Shown here: positions 17,125 to 26,406 of the stretch, one piece after another
Numbering within the stretch: the first letter of the stretch is position 1
Layout of the letters: each line of letters begins with the position of its first letter
From: Bacillus sp. SM2101
Lineage (GTDB): Bacteria; Bacillota; Bacilli; Bacillales; SM2101
Direction: 5' to 3'
Assembly (NCBI RefSeq): GCF_018588585.1
Contig: NZ_JAEUFG010000035.1
Location: forward strand, 1 to 38,123
DNA: 38,123 bases
Position numbers and translations under genes: made by a program
Notes under the pieces: model-generated
Database searches by the model: none
Seen by the model: the letters and a program-made list of their open reading frames with translations, nothing else
Told to the model about the DNA's origin: nothing

Positions 17125-18249
17125 TCAATGTGGAATAATTGCGACTGATATCGTCACATTTCCTGATTTTTTCTTTACTAATAGTAGCTCCTCGGCTCCG
17201 CTATACAGCTTCGCTGCAGGTTCACTAACGCCGTATGCGCCAGTATATTTAAATACTGTATTTGATGGCTGTTCTATTGATACATTATTCAACTGCTCAG
17301 CTGTATAATAGGTAAAATCCCAATGATTTTTTTCAACAACCTCCAACAAGCCTACTTCATCTTTTTTTAAATCAATTGTGGCAATTGCTTTGACACTTTT
17401 TTTTGAAATCTGTAATTCTACTAATGTATCATCTATGACTTGCTCTATTTCATCATAGCTAGTCCCTCGATTACATCCCATCCCTAAGACAACAACTTTA
17501 GGGCGATACAATACGCCATTTTTTAAAATTGCCTGCTCTTTAGTTGTGAGCAGCCGATGAGTAATGACAAGGGCTGCTGCTGGATTGCTCGCTAAGGCTT
17601 GAGCTATGTCCGAATAAATAGAAATATGATTGGGTATGGGCTTGTCATAGTTCCACCAATTCTTTTCACCTGATTCTTGCACAACTGCTACTTGTTCTTC
17701 ATTTACGACAGAAGCACTTACAGGTGTGAGCTTTTCTGCTGATTCCCATTGCCAACCAAACCGTTTTCCAAATAAGTCAACTGGAATTGTTTGCTGAACA
17801 TCTGAAGCTGTTGTAATTACTGGTGTAGCTTGAAGCACAGCAGCTACCTCTTTCGTTAATTCATTTGCACCACCTAAATGACCTGATAACACACTGATCA
17901 CGTGCTCACCCTTATCATCGATGACAACAACACCGGGGTCTGTTTTTTTATCCTTCAAAAGTGGGGCAATCATTCGCACGACAGCACCTAATGAAATAAT
18001 CATGATAATTCCTTGATAAGCTTGAAATAGTGAGGGAAGAAGCAGCCTTACGCTACCTTGAAACATTTGAATGTTTAGCTGCTCCTCGTCCCCTTTTGCA
18101 AATTTACTCATATAGTAAACATCCGTATTTGAGAATGAAGAAGCGAGCTTTCTAGCTAGATCAACCCCATGCTTTGTTATAGCAACAACAGCATATGTAT
18201 TCACATGCTTAATAACTGGAAGCTTGTCTTCCCCTAACGACAAAATCAC
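17125..18249 (-). CDS. cbiG: Cobalt-precorrin-5A hydrolase
   Basis: 374-residue enzyme that opens the delta-lactone of cobalt-precorrin-5A and releases C20 as acetaldehyde, a step specific to the anaerobic route. The N-terminal domain has YAVVAITKHGVDLARKL; the middle region has IIMIISLGAVVRMIAPLLKDKKTDPGVVVIDDKGEHVISVLSGHLGGANELT (split: SLGAVVRMIAP, VVVIDDKG, VLSGHLGGANELT); the C-terminal domain has VVLGMGCNRGTSYDEIE and FKYTGAYGVSEPAAKL. Start is GTG at 18249, overlapping the cbiF stop (GTGA), with GGGGGTG just upstream. Translationally coupled to cbiF. Confidence 0.95.
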   Translation of the reverse strand: MILSLGEDKLPVIKHVNTYAVVAITKHGVDLARKLASSFSNTDVYYMSKFAKGDEEQLNIQMFQGSVRLLLPSLFQAYQGIIMIISLGAVVRMIAPLLKDKKTDPGVVVIDDKGEHVISVLSGHLGGANELTKEVAAVLQATPVITTASDVQQTIPVDLFGKRFGWQWESAEKLTPVSASVVNEEQVAVVQESGEKNWWNYDKPIPNHISIYSDIAQALASNPAAALVITHRLLTTKEQAILKNGVLYRPKVVVLGMGCNRGTSYDEIEQVIDDTLVELQISKKSVKAIATIDLKKDEVGLLEVVEKNHWDFTYYTAEQLNNVSIEQPSNTVFKYTGAYGVSEPAAKLYSGAEELLLVKKKSGNVTISVAIIPH

Positions 18250-19019
18250 GATTTCACCCCCGGGCGAAATCCGTGGAAAAATTCTTTGTCATATAGCTTT
18301 GATCGGTAGTCTTTTTCATGTATATGCTCATCGAGCGCCCAGCCTGCTAAAATCATCGCTTGTTTTCTTATACCATTCTTTTTCATATCTTCATCAAGAT
18401 GCTCCAGCGTTGATCGAACAATCTTTTGATCAGGCCATGTTGCTTTGTATACTACAGCAACAGGTGTCGCTTTGCTCCAGCCAGCCTCTAGTAGTTCATT
18501 TATAACCTTTTTAGTTAATGTTGCGCTTAAAAAGAAGGCAATCGTGCAATGATGGCGAGCTAAATCTTGTAATTTTTCACGGTCAGGTACAGGTGTCCTT
18601 CCTTCTGCCCTAGTTAAAATAACCGTTTGTGTTAAATCCGGTATTGTCAACTCGGCACCTAATTCAGCAGCTGCTGCAAAAACAGAGCTTACACCAGGAA
18701 CGATTTCTATTTCCACTCCCTCACTTTTTAAAAGTGAAATTTGTTCCATTATCGCTCCGTAAACGGCTGGATCTCCTGTGTGAACCCTTACTACTTTTTT
18801 TCCTTGCTTCAACCTGCTTACCATGATATCTACCATTTCTTCCAAATGCATACCAGCTGTTTTGAGCACTTCTGCTGTAGGCTTCGATTCCTTTATTAAC
18901 TCTTCACTAACTAGCGAATCAGCATACAAAACAACATCTGCCTCTTGAAGTAGCCTTAAGCCTCTGACAGTTATTAAATCACTCGCACCAGGTCCTGCTC
19001 CAACGATATATAGCTTCAT
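18246..19019 (-). CDS. cbiF: Cobalt-precorrin-4 C11-methyltransferase
   Basis: 257-residue tetrapyrrole methylase that adds a SAM methyl at C11. It has LYIVGAGPGASDLITVRG (3-20), VVRVHTGDPAVYGAIMEQ near residue 77-94 and the EIVPGVSSVFAAAAELGAELT segment (105-125), which are the hallmarks of this member of the family. The 4-base overlaps with cbiL upstream and cbiG downstream indicate coupling. Length normal. Confidence 0.94.
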   Translation of the reverse strand: MKLYIVGAGPGASDLITVRGLRLLQEADVVLYADSLVSEELIKESKPTAEVLKTAGMHLEEMVDIMVSRLKQGKKVVRVHTGDPAVYGAIMEQISLLKSEGVEIEIVPGVSSVFAAAAELGAELTIPDLTQTVILTRAEGRTPVPDREKLQDLARHHCTIAFFLSATLTKKVINELLEAGWSKATPVAVVYKATWPDQKIVRSTLEHLDEDMKKNGIRKQAMILAGWALDEHIHEKDYRSKLYDKEFFHGFRPGVKS

Positions 19020-19717
19020 TTTCTCACCACCATTAACGTTAAATACTCAAGATCTACACCTTCGAGTTCTTCTACATTCCAAATAATTTCTTCATTTGAG
19101 GTTACCTTCGTCACCACTGAAGCTTTATCTAACAGTTGCAATTCCTTTAACACGTTGATCATAAGGTCTATCACTTTTGCAACCTTAATAAATATGACAC
19201 AATCATTTTCTTCAATCACTTTTTTCATCGCTTCATAGTCATCTCTAGCAGGGATGATTGCTACATGATCATCTCCTTCAGCTAATGGAATACCAAGCCT
19301 AGAAGCTGCACCATTAATTGATGAGATACCAGGTACCGTATGAACTTTTACTTCTGGATATCGTTTCTTCATCACATTCAACATTTGAATGAAAGTACTG
19401 TATAAAAGCGGATCTCCTTCTGTTACAAAAGCGACGTCTTTTCCTTGTTGTAGCTTTTCCCATACCTTTTCCGCTGTTAAATTCCATTCACGCTCTAAAA
19501 TGCTCTTATCCTTTGTCATAGGAAACACTAACCCAAGCATTTCCTTTTCGTTCGGATTCACATACACATCGATAATTTGATGAGCATAGCTTTTACTTCC
19601 TTTGCGTTTCTTTGGATAAGCGATTACTGGCGATTCCTGCAAAGTACGAAAAGCTTTTACCGTAATCAACTCAGGGTCACCTGGCCCTACTCCTAGTCCG
19701 TATAATGTTCCAGTCAT
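19016..19717 (-). CDS. cbiL: Cobalt-precorrin-2 C20-methyltransferase
   Basis: 233-residue tetrapyrrole methylase for C20, the first methylation after cobalt insertion. It shows LYGLGVGPGDPELITVKA (5-22), VAFVTEGDPLLYSTFIQM (95-112) and HTVPGISSINGAASRLGIPLA (127-147). The residues around PKKRKGS are typical of CbiL/CobI rather than CbiF or CbiH. It overlaps cbiF by four bases and begins seven bases after cbiET. Confidence 0.94.
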   Translation of the reverse strand: MTGTLYGLGVGPGDPELITVKAFRTLQESPVIAYPKKRKGSKSYAHQIIDVYVNPNEKEMLGLVFPMTKDKSILEREWNLTAEKVWEKLQQGKDVAFVTEGDPLLYSTFIQMLNVMKKRYPEVKVHTVPGISSINGAASRLGIPLAEGDDHVAIIPARDDYEAMKKVIEENDCVIFIKVAKVIDLMINVLKELQLLDKASVVTKVTSNEEIIWNVEELEGVDLEYLTLMVVRK

Positions 19718-19724
19718 ATAAGCT

Positions 19725-20942
19725 TTAAGCCCCTTTCTTCTTTGTAGCCGTAATTATATATATTGGATTTAATGCGTCGAATCTTGTTAAGTTCAAAATC
19801 GGCTTGCTCCTTGAGACTTGTGCCAAAATAATTTCAGTATGAAAGCCATATTCGTTAAACAAGGCATTTGCTTCTGATAAGTTCTCAATTGTCACAGCAT
19901 TAAGCACAATTCTTCCATCTTCTCGTAATTTATTACAACAAATTTGTAGTATGTTACGCATGCCACCAGCTGTCCCTCCAATAAAAACAGCGTCGGGATC
20001 AGGGAAAGAATCGAGGCCATCAGGTGCTTTTGCGTTTACTACTGTTATATCTGTACGGAATTTACGTATATTCAACAAACAATTTTCAATATCAGCTTCA
20101 TTTTTCTCAAGCGCAAACACTTGCCCTTCTCGAGCAATTCTCGCAGCTTCGATAGCAACTGACCCAGTACAAGTCCCAATATCCCAAACGACACTATCCA
20201 GTTTAAGCTGTAGTGCACTTACACTTAGCGTTCTGATTTCCTTTTTCGTAATTAACCCTTTTTCGGGCTTTCGTTGGGCAAACTCTTTATCATTAATTCC
20301 TAAGCTCCAAGCGGGGCTTTCTGCCACCTTTTTCAGAATGACAATATTAAGAGGTGAAAAAACATTGTCCACGATGTTATGGAGCTCATGAAGATCATAC
20401 CAGCCACACCTTTCCGACTCTCCACCAAGGTTTTCAGCTACAAAAGCACGATACTCTACCATGTTGTAAAAAAGTAGGTACGTAGCTATGGCTGAAGGCG
20501 TATTTGTTTCATCTGTCAAAATAGCTACTTTGTCTTTGCCGTCTATTTTTTGTGCTAGACCTTGCATCTTTCTTCCATGTAAGCTTGTTATATATGCATC
20601 CTGCCAGCTCTCACCCATTCTCGCAAATGCAAGCTGCACTGAACTAACATATGGATAAATTTCTAGCTGAAGTTTCTTTGCCAAATAACTGCCGATACCA
20701 TAAAATAACGGATCACCCGAGGCGAGTACAACGATACGTCTCGATTCACTTTCAAGGCGTTCAACAAGTGAACGTAACCTTCCCTTAATCACTACCTTTT
20801 CTCCACAGTAATCAGGAAAAAATGCGAGCTGCCTTTCTCCGCCAACAAGCACTTCACTTTCATAAATCCATTGTTCATATGTAGAAAGGAGACTTTGTTT
20901 CCCTTCATCCCCTATACCAATCATCTTAATCGCTCTCGTCAT
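19725..20942 (-). CDS. cbiET: Fused CbiE-CbiT, cobalt-precorrin-6B C5,C15-methyltransferase / C12 decarboxylase
   Basis: 405-residue fusion. Residues 1-200 are the CbiE tetrapyrrole methylase ([44 protein letters not shown]), which methylates C5. Residues about 215-400 are the CbiT methyltransferase, which methylates C15 and removes the C12 acetate carboxyl; its SAM motif is [18 protein letters not shown] and its [16 protein letters not shown] segment is typical. The glycine motif carries a Cys at the second glycine (GTCTG). The gene starts 17 bases inside the end of cbiD, so it is translationally coupled. The same fusion occurs in other bacilli. Confidence 0.94.
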   Translation of the reverse strand: MTRAIKMIGIGDEGKQSLLSTYEQWIYESEVLVGGERQLAFFPDYCGEKVVIKGRLRSLVERLESESRRIVVLASGDPLFYGIGSYLAKKLQLEIYPYVSSVQLAFARMGESWQDAYITSLHGRKMQGLAQKIDGKDKVAILTDETNTPSAIATYLLFYNMVEYRAFVAENLGGESERCGWYDLHELHNIVDNVFSPLNIVILKKVAESPAWSLGINDKEFAQRKPEKGLITKKEIRTLSVSALQLKLDSVVWDIGTCTGSVAIEAARIAREGQVFALEKNEADIENCLLNIRKFRTDITVVNAKAPDGLDSFPDPDAVFIGGTAGGMRNILQICCNKLREDGRIVLNAVTIENLSEANALFNEYGFHTEIILAQVSRSKPILNLTRFDALNPIYIITATKKKGA

Positions 20943-22038
20943 AGCATTCCGCCCTTCCTAACAGATCACCCTTTAATGTATACAAAGTTGTATCGACATC
21001 TACTCCACCGGACATTTCTTGAAGAGCTTGCTGACAACAATAATTACAAAGAACTTCGAAAAAACTATGAAACCCATTCGCGACCATCATATCCCCAACT
21101 TGTGAAGCGGTGTTTGCATGTTCAATTTCTTCAATTAATTCCCCTTTCACACCCACCTCGGATGCAACTTGTGCTAAAAAGCCAAAATCGACAGGTGCAC
21201 TTTTCGAATGAACCATCATCACTCCTTGGGCGACTTTTGAGAATTTTCCCATCATGCCAACCATAGAGACCTTCTTAATCCCCAGACGTTTACACTGCTT
21301 AAGGGTAAAACCGACAAAATCACCCATTTCAATAAAAGCCTCATCTGATAAATTAGGAAGCTGTTGCATCGCATATTTTTCACTACGCCCGCCTGTTGTA
21401 ATTGCAACATGCTCACAATCGCTTGCACGAGCTACTTTTATCGCTTGTACGATACTCGCTTTATAAGCAGCAGTAGAAAACGGTACAACGATCCCTCTTG
21501 TACCTAAAATAGAGATACCACCTAAAATTCCAAGTCTTCCATTAAGTGTTTTTTTGGCTATTTCAACACCATCAGGTACTGATATAACGACCTTTATTCC
21601 TTGGTGAATGTGAAATTGGGTTAACACTTCTTCAGCAGTGGATCGGATCATTTTTCTTGGAACAGGGTTAATTGCGGCTTCTCCAACTTCGATAGGTAAC
21701 CCTGGTTTTGTTGCTCTACCAACGCCTGCTCCACCGTCCAACTCAATGCCAGCAGTATTTTTCCAGCTTACTGTTGCTTGTATTAAGGCACCATGAGTTG
21801 CATCTGGATCATCACCAGCATCCTTAATCACACCTACAGTTACGCCGTTCTCATGAAAATCACAATGCTCCATTTGGAAGGTAACAAACTTTCCGACCGG
21901 AAGATAAATCGTTGCATCGGTTTGCTCTTCCTTCGTAATTAATGCTGTGAGTGCTGCTTTCGTAGCTGCTGTAGCACACGATCCAGTCGTATAACCTTGT
22001 CGTAATTTTTTTTCCGTAGACTGTTTCTGGTCTTTCAT
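20926..22038 (-). CDS. cbiD: Cobalt-precorrin-5B C1-methyltransferase
   Basis: 370-residue enzyme of the anaerobic pathway that methylates C1 after CbiG. Family marks are [19 protein letters not shown] (12-30), [17 protein letters not shown] (70-86), [26 protein letters not shown] (split: [22 protein letters not shown]) and [21 protein letters not shown] (about 165-185). The fold is unlike other cobalamin methyltransferases. AGAGGATAAG, overlapping the end of cbiC, serves as ribosome site; the gap to cbiC is two bases. Confidence 0.95.
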   Translation of the reverse strand: MKDQKQSTEKKLRQGYTTGSCATAATKAALTALITKEEQTDATIYLPVGKFVTFQMEHCDFHENGVTVGVIKDAGDDPDATHGALIQATVSWKNTAGIELDGGAGVGRATKPGLPIEVGEAAINPVPRKMIRSTAEEVLTQFHIHQGIKVVISVPDGVEIAKKTLNGRLGILGGISILGTRGIVVPFSTAAYKASIVQAIKVARASDCEHVAITTGGRSEKYAMQQLPNLSDEAFIEMGDFVGFTLKQCKRLGIKKVSMVGMMGKFSKVAQGVMMVHSKSAPVDFGFLAQVASEVGVKGELIEEIEHANTASQVGDMMVANGFHSFFEVLCNYCCQQALQEMSGGVDVDTTLYTLKGDLLGRAECYDESD

Positions 22039-22040
22039 AC

Positions 22041-22688
22041 TTATCCTCTATCAGCAAGAATTGAAATTGCGTTTAAAGCTGCAACTGTTACGGTACTTCC
22101 ACCTTTCCGACCTATGTTCGTAATAAATGGAACATCCAACTTAGCCAGCTCCTCCTTTGATTCAGCAGCTGAAACAAAGCCTACTGGTAAACCGATAATT
22201 AACCCCGGTTTCGCCTCGCCTTCTTTTATTAGGCGAATAAGCTCTAATAGCGCTGTTGGCGCATTTCCAATGGCATAAATGCCTCCGTCAGCTTCTTTAA
22301 TTGCTTTGCGCATAGAAATAATTGCCCGTGTTGTGTTAAGCCTTTTTGCTTCTTCCATCACGTCAGCATCTGATATATATACGTTAATATCGCAGCCATA
22401 TTTTTCTACCCGCGGCTTGCTAATACCCACTTGTACCATTTGTACATCAGCAACAATTTTCTTACCGCTCCGAATGGCTTGAATACCTGCTCCAATAGCA
22501 TCTTTATGAAACACAAGACTTTTCCCTAGTTCAAAGTCAGCCGAAGCATGAATGACACGTTGAACGACAGGGTATTGCTCTTCGGAAAACGGGTGCTCCC
22601 CTACCTCCTCATCGATCATTTCAAAGCTTCTTCCTTCGATTTGCTGTGGCTGAACAGTTTCCGGTTTAAATTCAGTGCGAAAATCCAT
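22041..22688 (-). CDS. cbiC: Cobalt-precorrin-8 methylmutase
   Basis: 215-residue mutase that moves the C11 methyl to C12, yielding cobyrinate. The catalytic His is His47 in VVQRVIHASADFEL. Other marks are AIRSGKKIVADVQMVQVGI (71-89), RKAIKEADGGIYAIGNAPTAL (125-146) and the GLPVGFVSAAESKEEL segment. AAGGAGG lies before the ATG. It lies 13 bases after cbiJ. Confidence 0.96.
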   Translation of the reverse strand: MDFRTEFKPETVQPQQIEGRSFEMIDEEVGEHPFSEEQYPVVQRVIHASADFELGKSLVFHKDAIGAGIQAIRSGKKIVADVQMVQVGISKPRVEKYGCDINVYISDADVMEEAKRLNTTRAIISMRKAIKEADGGIYAIGNAPTALLELIRLIKEGEAKPGLIIGLPVGFVSAAESKEELAKLDVPFITNIGRKGGSTVTVAALNAISILADRG

Positions 22689-22701
22689 TAAATCGTCCTC
22701 C

Positions 22702-23478
22702 TTATATGTTCTGCACTTCCATTTCTTTTAGTTGCCTTAATACTTCATCAAAAGATGAAAAAGTAAGGCCGTACTCAATACTTGGTCGTTTGATCACGAT
22801 TGTTTCTATATCTAGCTCAGCAGCTGCAGCTAGCTTTTCATCAACAGACCCAACCTTCCCACTCTCTTTCGTAATCATCAATGTAACACCGTATTGTTTG
22901 TAAAGCGCTATATCAAACTCTTTCGTGAACGGACCTTGAATGGCGACAATATTCTTCTGAGGAATACCAAGCTGCTCACACTTTTCCATATTATCTTTGC
23001 GCGGTAGCATTCTAGCAATCAAGCGAGTGTTTGGTAAATTTAATAGCTTTTGAGAAAAAACTTGTAATGTTTTACTCCCCGTCGTGAGCATAATCACGCC
23101 ACCCTTGCTAGCAGCAACCTCAGCTGCTTGTTCATAGCTCTCGACTGTGATGACTTTTTCTCGCTTAATAATATGCTCTCGCTGCCTCTCATACCTTATA
23201 TACGGGATATCCGCAGCTCTAGCTGCTTGTATAGCATTTCTAGATGCTTCCTCTGCAAATGGATGACTAGCATCCACAATCGTTTCAATGTTTTGTTGTT
23301 GAATAACTTCTACCATCTCTTCTGCAGTTAACCTCCCGACCTTTATAGGAAGTCCAGCTTTTCTTAGCTCTATCGCTGCACTATCTGTGACAACCGTTGT
23401 AAGCAGGGAGTATCCGTCATTCTTCATAGATATCGCAAGTTCTCTTGCGTCACTAGTACCGGCTAAACATAAAATCAT
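22702..23478 (-). CDS. cbiJ: Cobalt-precorrin-6A reductase
   Basis: 258-residue NAD(P)H-dependent reductase that reduces cobalt-precorrin-6A to 6B. It begins MILCLAGTSDARELA, the family signature, and continues with ETIVDASHPFAEEASRNAI (65-84), VIMLTTGSKTL and the VTLMITKESGKVGSVDEKLAAA segment near residue 205-225, all standard for CbiJ/CobK. The start overlaps the cbiX stop by four bases. Confidence 0.94.
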   Translation of the reverse strand: MILCLAGTSDARELAISMKNDGYSLLTTVVTDSAAIELRKAGLPIKVGRLTAEEMVEVIQQQNIETIVDASHPFAEEASRNAIQAARAADIPYIRYERQREHIIKREKVITVESYEQAAEVAASKGGVIMLTTGSKTLQVFSQKLLNLPNTRLIARMLPRKDNMEKCEQLGIPQKNIVAIQGPFTKEFDIALYKQYGVTLMITKESGKVGSVDEKLAAAAELDIETIVIKRPSIEYGLTFSSFDEVLRQLKEMEVQNI

Positions 23479-24368
23479 TTAACATGCTCCGTTTTCACGT
23501 CATGATGGTGATGATGGTGGTGACCGTGATCATGATCATGATCGTGATGGTGGTGATGATCAATATGTTCCATCGCCTCTAAACGATACAGACACGTATC
23601 GCAATTCATCTTAACTTCATCTTTTAACGCTTCAGCTATGCGGTCATGCAAAATCAATTCAAGTTTTGGATGAAACCCAAAATATTCTGCTAACACAAAT
23701 TCTACTGATGGGAATTCTGTTTGAAAATCTGCCATCAACCGCTCAAGACGTTTAATTAATATACCTGTAAATAAAAAGTATGGTACGACAACAACTCTTT
23801 TGGCTCCTAGCTTTATACATCGTTCAATACTTTCACGAATAAGAGGATCAGTGACGCCCATAAAAGCAGGTTCTATAATCTTATATTTTAGTCGTTCCCA
23901 CAGTAGTCTTGTAATTTTATACAAATCACTATTCGCATCAGGGTCGCTTCCTCCTCGACCTAACAAAATTACTGCTGTATGCTCTTTAGGATCATCTATC
24001 TTCTCTCCAGCCTCTACTAGTCTATTAGTACAGATGTCTAGTGCTAAATCATGAACTCCTATCGGCCTACCGTAAGTAAAAGCAATATGAGGGTACTTCT
24101 CTTTTGCCTCATCAATTGCTGCAGGGATATGAATCTTTGAATGGCCTGCTGGAAGTAGCATAATTGGAATGACAACAATATGCGATGCCCCTTTGTTCAC
24201 ACAAGCTTCCAGCCCTTGAAGTATATTTGGTAACTCAAACTCTAGAAAACACGCTTCTACTAATAAACTATCATCTATACTAGGTTTCATATTTTCTATA
24301 AACTTTAATACTTGTTCATTTCCTTCTGGATCTCTACTTCCATGACCAACAAATAACACTGCCTTCAT
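23475..24368 (-). CDS. cbiX: Sirohydrochlorin cobaltochelatase, long form with Fe-S motif and His tail
   Basis: 297-residue two-half chelatase that inserts Co2+ into sirohydrochlorin. The N-terminal half has the active-site region FVGHGSRDPEGN (His9) and LLPAGHSKIHIP (His76, His80); the second half begins VILLGRGGSDPDAN. Residues 254-259 form MNCDTC, the MxCxxC motif known from the Bacillus megaterium enzyme, where it is linked to a 4Fe-4S centre. A tail of about 22 residues (268-289) is almost only His and Asp, fit to bind or store cobalt. AGGAGG lies before the ATG. It follows cbiH60 by 14 bases. Confidence 0.96.
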   Translation of the reverse strand: MKAVLFVGHGSRDPEGNEQVLKFIENMKPSIDDSLLVEACFLEFELPNILQGLEACVNKGASHIVVIPIMLLPAGHSKIHIPAAIDEAKEKYPHIAFTYGRPIGVHDLALDICTNRLVEAGEKIDDPKEHTAVILLGRGGSDPDANSDLYKITRLLWERLKYKIIEPAFMGVTDPLIRESIERCIKLGAKRVVVVPYFLFTGILIKRLERLMADFQTEFPSVEFVLAEYFGFHPKLELILHDRIAEALKDEVKMNCDTCLYRLEAMEHIDHHHHHDHDHDHGHHHHHHHDVKTEHVK

Positions 24369-24382
24369 TGATATTCCTCCTT

Positions 24383-25972
24383 TTAATCAGCACACGGTAC
24401 CGGTTCAATTGATAGATCTGGTGACACATCTTTAAACTGGTAACCCTGTATTTCCTTTACACGTTTATAATATTTATGAAAACGCTCGTTCGGATGCCCC
24501 TTCTCCTTATACTCTCCTACGATATTTTGTATTAATGGAACCAGACGTTCAGGTTCAATCCCTTCTGCGACTAGTTGTCCAGCATGAGCAGTTCTACCAA
24601 CGGTTTTCGCCCCGAGAAAGAGATCGAATTTGCCTTTGCGAAATACGATGCCAATATCATCATTCACTGCACCATAGCAAGCCATCGCACAGCCGTTAAA
24701 ACCGATATGAAGCTCCTTTGGAACATCAATACCACCAATTAATGCTTGTATTTCCTCAGCCTGCGGTATGGAATCAAATTTCTCTCCATCACAAAAATCA
24801 CATGCCTTCATAGTCGCTACATCACCAACCGGTGCAAGTAAAAAACCAACATCCGTTAGTTTATTTGTGACTGTTTCAGGGCTTGAAGTAGGAATATGAA
24901 GTAAAATCTGGTGATTGATTGTATACTCCATCTTTCCTTTATCACCAACAACATCTGCAAGAACAAGCATTTGCTGCGGCGTAAACTTTTTGTTAACGAC
25001 ACCTGGACTGACAGCTACTTCAAAAATTGACTCAATATTTGTTCCTACATATGTTGACCTCTCTTTCGTTACCCCTTTGTCTTGATCAACCATAGCAATT
25101 GCCTTATTTGCCATATCTAAAGCTGAAGGAGACTCTTCTTTACCTCCGTGCAATGCCCAAGGTTCGTTCTCTCTTTTTAGTCGTTCATGTGGTTTCAACT
25201 TCTGCTCTTGTGTTTGCAATGTGTATTTTCTTTGGTAACCTCTTGGCGTAATCATTTTGTTATCATACATAAACGTAGTGGAATTCCCAATAATCACAGT
25301 TGTTAACATACCAATATCGTGATCAAGCATATCCCGTAAGGTCGTCATAACGACATGCTGTCGATCTCTGTATGCACTTTTTACTAAACCAACTGGTGTG
25401 TCTTGAGAACGGTATTTTAATAGAATTTGTTGCGCTTCAACAATTTGTCTCGTTCGCTTCCCACTCTTTGGGTTGTAAAGAGCGATGACGAAATCAGCCT
25501 GACCGGCTGCTTCAATTCTTCTTTCGATAAGCTCCCAAGGAGTCAAATGATCACTTAAGCTAATCGTACAAGCATCATGCATAACAGGAGCACCTAGCAA
25601 CGACGCGCATGAATTAATTGCAGAAATCCCTGGAACAACCTCTACCTCAACTCCATCAAGTTCTGACCATCCTTTTTCAATTAACACCTCGTATACTAAG
25701 CCAGCCATGCCATATACTCCAGCATCTCCGCTTGAAATTACAGCCACATATTTTCCTTCTTCTGCTAACTTAACCGCTGCTTGTGCACGGCTTACTTCTT
25801 CTGACATGCCTGTGCTTACTATTTCTTGATCTGTTATAAGATCTGAAATGAGATCTACATATGTTTTATAACCAATAATACAATCACTTTCAGCGATGGC
25901 TTCCTTGGCCCTGTTAGTTATATGTTCTTCACTACCTGGCCCGAAACCGACAATGAGCAATTTTCCCTTCAA
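24383..25972 (-). CDS. cbiH60: Cobalt-precorrin-3 C17-methyltransferase fused to a nitrite/sulfite-reductase-like domain (CbiH60)
   Basis: 529-residue fusion. Residues 1-245 are CbiH, which methylates C17 with ring contraction: LLIVGFGPGSEEHITNRA, ISSGDAGVYGMAGL, VVPGISAINSCASLLGAPVMHD (split: VVPGISAINS, LLGAPVMHD), ALYNPKSGKR. Residues about 320-500 form a ferredoxin/nitrite-reductase-like half with Cys391, Cys394, Cys428 and Cys432 (CDFC and CAMAC), a 4Fe-4S ligand set. This matches the CbiH60 fusion of B. megaterium. The start is TTG at 25972, with AGGAGGG upstream. It follows cbiW by 19 bases. Confidence 0.95.
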   Translation of the reverse strand: MKGKLLIVGFGPGSEEHITNRAKEAIAESDCIIGYKTYVDLISDLITDQEIVSTGMSEEVSRAQAAVKLAEEGKYVAVISSGDAGVYGMAGLVYEVLIEKGWSELDGVEVEVVPGISAINSCASLLGAPVMHDACTISLSDHLTPWELIERRIEAAGQADFVIALYNPKSGKRTRQIVEAQQILLKYRSQDTPVGLVKSAYRDRQHVVMTTLRDMLDHDIGMLTTVIIGNSTTFMYDNKMITPRGYQRKYTLQTQEQKLKPHERLKRENEPWALHGGKEESPSALDMANKAIAMVDQDKGVTKERSTYVGTNIESIFEVAVSPGVVNKKFTPQQMLVLADVVGDKGKMEYTINHQILLHIPTSSPETVTNKLTDVGFLLAPVGDVATMKACDFCDGEKFDSIPQAEEIQALIGGIDVPKELHIGFNGCAMACYGAVNDDIGIVFRKGKFDLFLGAKTVGRTAHAGQLVAEGIEPERLVPLIQNIVGEYKEKGHPNERFHKYYKRVKEIQGYQFKDVSPDLSIEPVPCAD

Positions 25973-25991
25973 GCTAATCCCTCCTTATTAT

Positions 25992-26378
25992 TCATTTATT
26001 TACCACTGCTTTTTCTTTCGAAATCCCAAGTGGACGATCACCTTGTAACTGCATCCCCGTATTTGTTGTTGTATAGCTCATCGCATGTGTAAGGGGCTTT
26101 CCTTGTGCAAGGTGTTCGGAAACAATCTGGCGACCTAGTTCTGGTGTAACCTTCTCGTACCACGTACCCTCTGGATAGACGATTGCTACACACGCATCCT
26201 TACATCTACCATTACACCTCGTTCTTGTCGTATGAACAGTTGAATCGAGACCTAGCCTTTCAATTTCTTCACGAATAGCTACTGTAGCTTCTTCACCACC
26301 TTTTCTCATGCAGCTTGAACCATTACATATCAACACGTGGTGTTTCGTCCCTTGTAAATTCCATGTCGTCAATTTCAT
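25992..26378 (-). CDS. cbiW: Thioredoxin-fold 2Fe-2S ferredoxin-like protein (CbiW)
   Basis: 128-residue small redox protein. Cysteines at 18 and 23 (LICNGSSCMRKG) and at 55, 59 and 63 (TRCNGRCKDAC) fit a thioredoxin-like 2Fe-2S ferredoxin. Its place directly ahead of cbiH60 equals that of cbiW in the B. megaterium cobI operon; it presumably supplies electrons to a step of the ring pathway, such as the Fe-S half of CbiH60, but that is inferred from position. The last 40 residues are polar and poorly conserved. Confidence 0.85.
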   Translation of the reverse strand: MKLTTWNLQGTKHHVLICNGSSCMRKGGEEATVAIREEIERLGLDSTVHTTRTRCNGRCKDACVAIVYPEGTWYEKVTPELGRQIVSEHLAQGKPLTHAMSYTTTNTGMQLQGDRPLGISKEKAVVNK

Positions 26379-26406
26379 CCTCTCCCTTCAATAAAGATGT
26401 AAAGTT

